From the NCBI RefSeq assembly GCF_000961795.1, contig NZ_LADU01000066.1, forward strand, positions 1 through 64,000: DNA of 64,000 nucleotides, written 5' to 3'. Position 1 is the first letter of the stretch, and each line of letters starts with the position of its first letter. The notes under the pieces are model-generated. The model searched no databases. It saw only the letters and a program-made list of their open reading frames with translations, and was not told the DNA's origin. Made by a program: the position numbers and the translations under genes. This document shows positions 63,450 to 64,000 of this stretch, in pieces. This DNA is from Hyphomonas sp. BRH_c22. GTDB taxonomy: Bacteria; Pseudomonadota; Alphaproteobacteria; Caulobacterales; Hyphomonadaceae.

Positions 63450-64000
63450 GTGCCCCGGTCGGGCTGGTCGTTAATCCGCGGAGCCACACGGTCCTGCGGA
63501 AGGGCTCTGTACTGGAGGCCGCCGCCCGGAACATGCCGGATGCGGCACTGGTGCGGTTTGACAACGTGGGTCAGCTTGAGTCGCAGATGACAGACCTCGC
63601 GCGGCAGGGGGTCCGGCAGGTATATGTCGAAGGCGGAGACGGCACTTTGCAGGCCGTGCTTACGGCCAGTCTCGCACCCCGGACGGGTTTTGATGTTTTG
63701 CCTGATTTTGCAATCCTGCCGGGCGGCAGCACAAATCTCGCCTACAAGGTCTTCGGCCTAAAGCTGAAAACACCTGAAGCGGCGCTTGATTACATTCAAC
63801 AGCGCGTCCGGCACGGCCAAAGGCTTGCAACCGTCCGGCATCAGGCGCTTGTCATTGACAGTGCGTCGCTGGCGAACCCGGCGATCGGTTTCCTGCTGTC
63901 GACCGGGTCCCTGGCGCGCGCTATGGTCTACACTCAGCAGGAGCTGCACGGCGAGGGGCATCGCGGCTCGCTCGCCATCGCGGGAGCCCTTGCGCGGCTC
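63446..64000 (+). CDS. Diacylglycerol-kinase-domain lipid kinase (partial, cut by window end)
   Basis: 185 residues are visible. The catalytic domain opens with VGLVVNPRSH and has the ATP loop VEGGDGTLQAVL near residue 66 and LPGGSTNLAYKVFG near residue 93. Family members phosphorylate diacylglycerol, sphingosine or ceramide. Its overlap with lptG and the nearby acyltransferase make ceramide kinase a good candidate. The C-terminal part lies outside the window. Confidence 0.8.
   Translation, partial: MSAPVGLVVNPRSHTVLRKGSVLEAAARNMPDAALVRFDNVGQLESQMTDLARQGVRQVYVEGGDGTLQAVLTASLAPRTGFDVLPDFAILPGGSTNLAYKVFGLKLKTPEAALDYIQQRVRHGQRLATVRHQALVIDSASLANPAIGFLLSTGSLARAMVYTQQELHGEGHRGSLAIAGALARL

Noticed and set aside
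1-64000. CRISPR arrays, insertion sequences, prophage or toxin-antitoxin genes
   Set aside because: No regularly spaced repeats, transposases, phage structural genes or recognisable toxin-antitoxin pairs were seen in any frame.

Overview
The window looks like chromosomal DNA of a GC-rich alphaproteobacterium, most likely of the Hyphomonadaceae/Caulobacterales kind. That placement is inferred from gene content and gene order (xseB-ispA-dxs; a sphingolipid-like lptF-lptG-lipid kinase cluster with a GNAT-fold acyltransferase), not from a search. Coding density is high and many genes overlap by 1 to 17 bases.

Positions 1-16,010 are core genes: the tail of a probable acyl-CoA dehydrogenase, a 23S rRNA pseudouridine synthase, an MBL-fold hydrolase, signal peptidase I, a histidine phosphatase, xseB-ispA-dxs, two tandem paralogous lipoproteins closed by a terminator, an acyl-CoA ligase, a DUF938 methyltransferase, a lipoprotein acid phosphatase, metG, a small DUF1761-like membrane protein, an OmpA-like periplasmic protein, a GNAT protein and tRNA-Thr(TGT).

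Positions 17,400-55,330 form an accessory block of about 38 kb. It holds two acyl-CoA dehydrogenases and a TauE exporter, then a nearly complete nitrate-respiration module: moaD, moaE, moaB, moaC, moeA, a B12-dependent ribonucleotide reductase, nnrS, moaA, a narR-like Crp/Fnr regulator, and a 12-gene operon narK(fused)-narG-narH-narJ-porin-narI-PPIase-hemerythrin-carbonic anhydrase-mobA-hemN-pdxH. A second hemerythrin and a ferritin-like diiron protein follow. Then comes a ybhGFSR/cecR-type ABC exporter operon on the minus strand, and a cupin. No nitrite, NO or N2O reductase is visible. Three TTGAY-N4-RTCAA boxes lie upstream of nrdJ, of moaA and between narR and narK, so the module looks controlled by an Fnr/NarR-type regulator.

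The block is bracketed by direct repeats of about 193 bp (17,166-17,358 and 55,388-55,579, about 90% identical by eye). Each repeat spans the same gene junction: the 3' end of a CDP-glycerol glycerophosphotransferase-like gene (A, plus strand) running into the 3' end of a nucleotidyltransferase gene (B, minus strand). On the left A is complete and B is a remnant. On the right A is a remnant and B is complete. This is the expected footprint of a circular element that integrated by a single crossover at an A/B junction. No integrase or transposase was found. It also means gene A originally adjoined the lipid cluster now at the right end.

Positions 55,492-64,000 are an envelope-lipid cluster: cytidylyltransferase-like protein, HAD-IB phosphatase, CDP-alcohol phosphatidyltransferase with an extra N-terminal domain, HIT protein, second nucleotidyltransferase, large GNAT-fold acyltransferase (candidate bacterial ceramide synthase), DUF2141 protein, LptF, LptG and a diacylglycerol-kinase-domain lipid kinase cut by the window end. 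Together they suggest synthesis, head-group decoration and export of a phosphosphingolipid or related anionic lipid. That reading is an inference.
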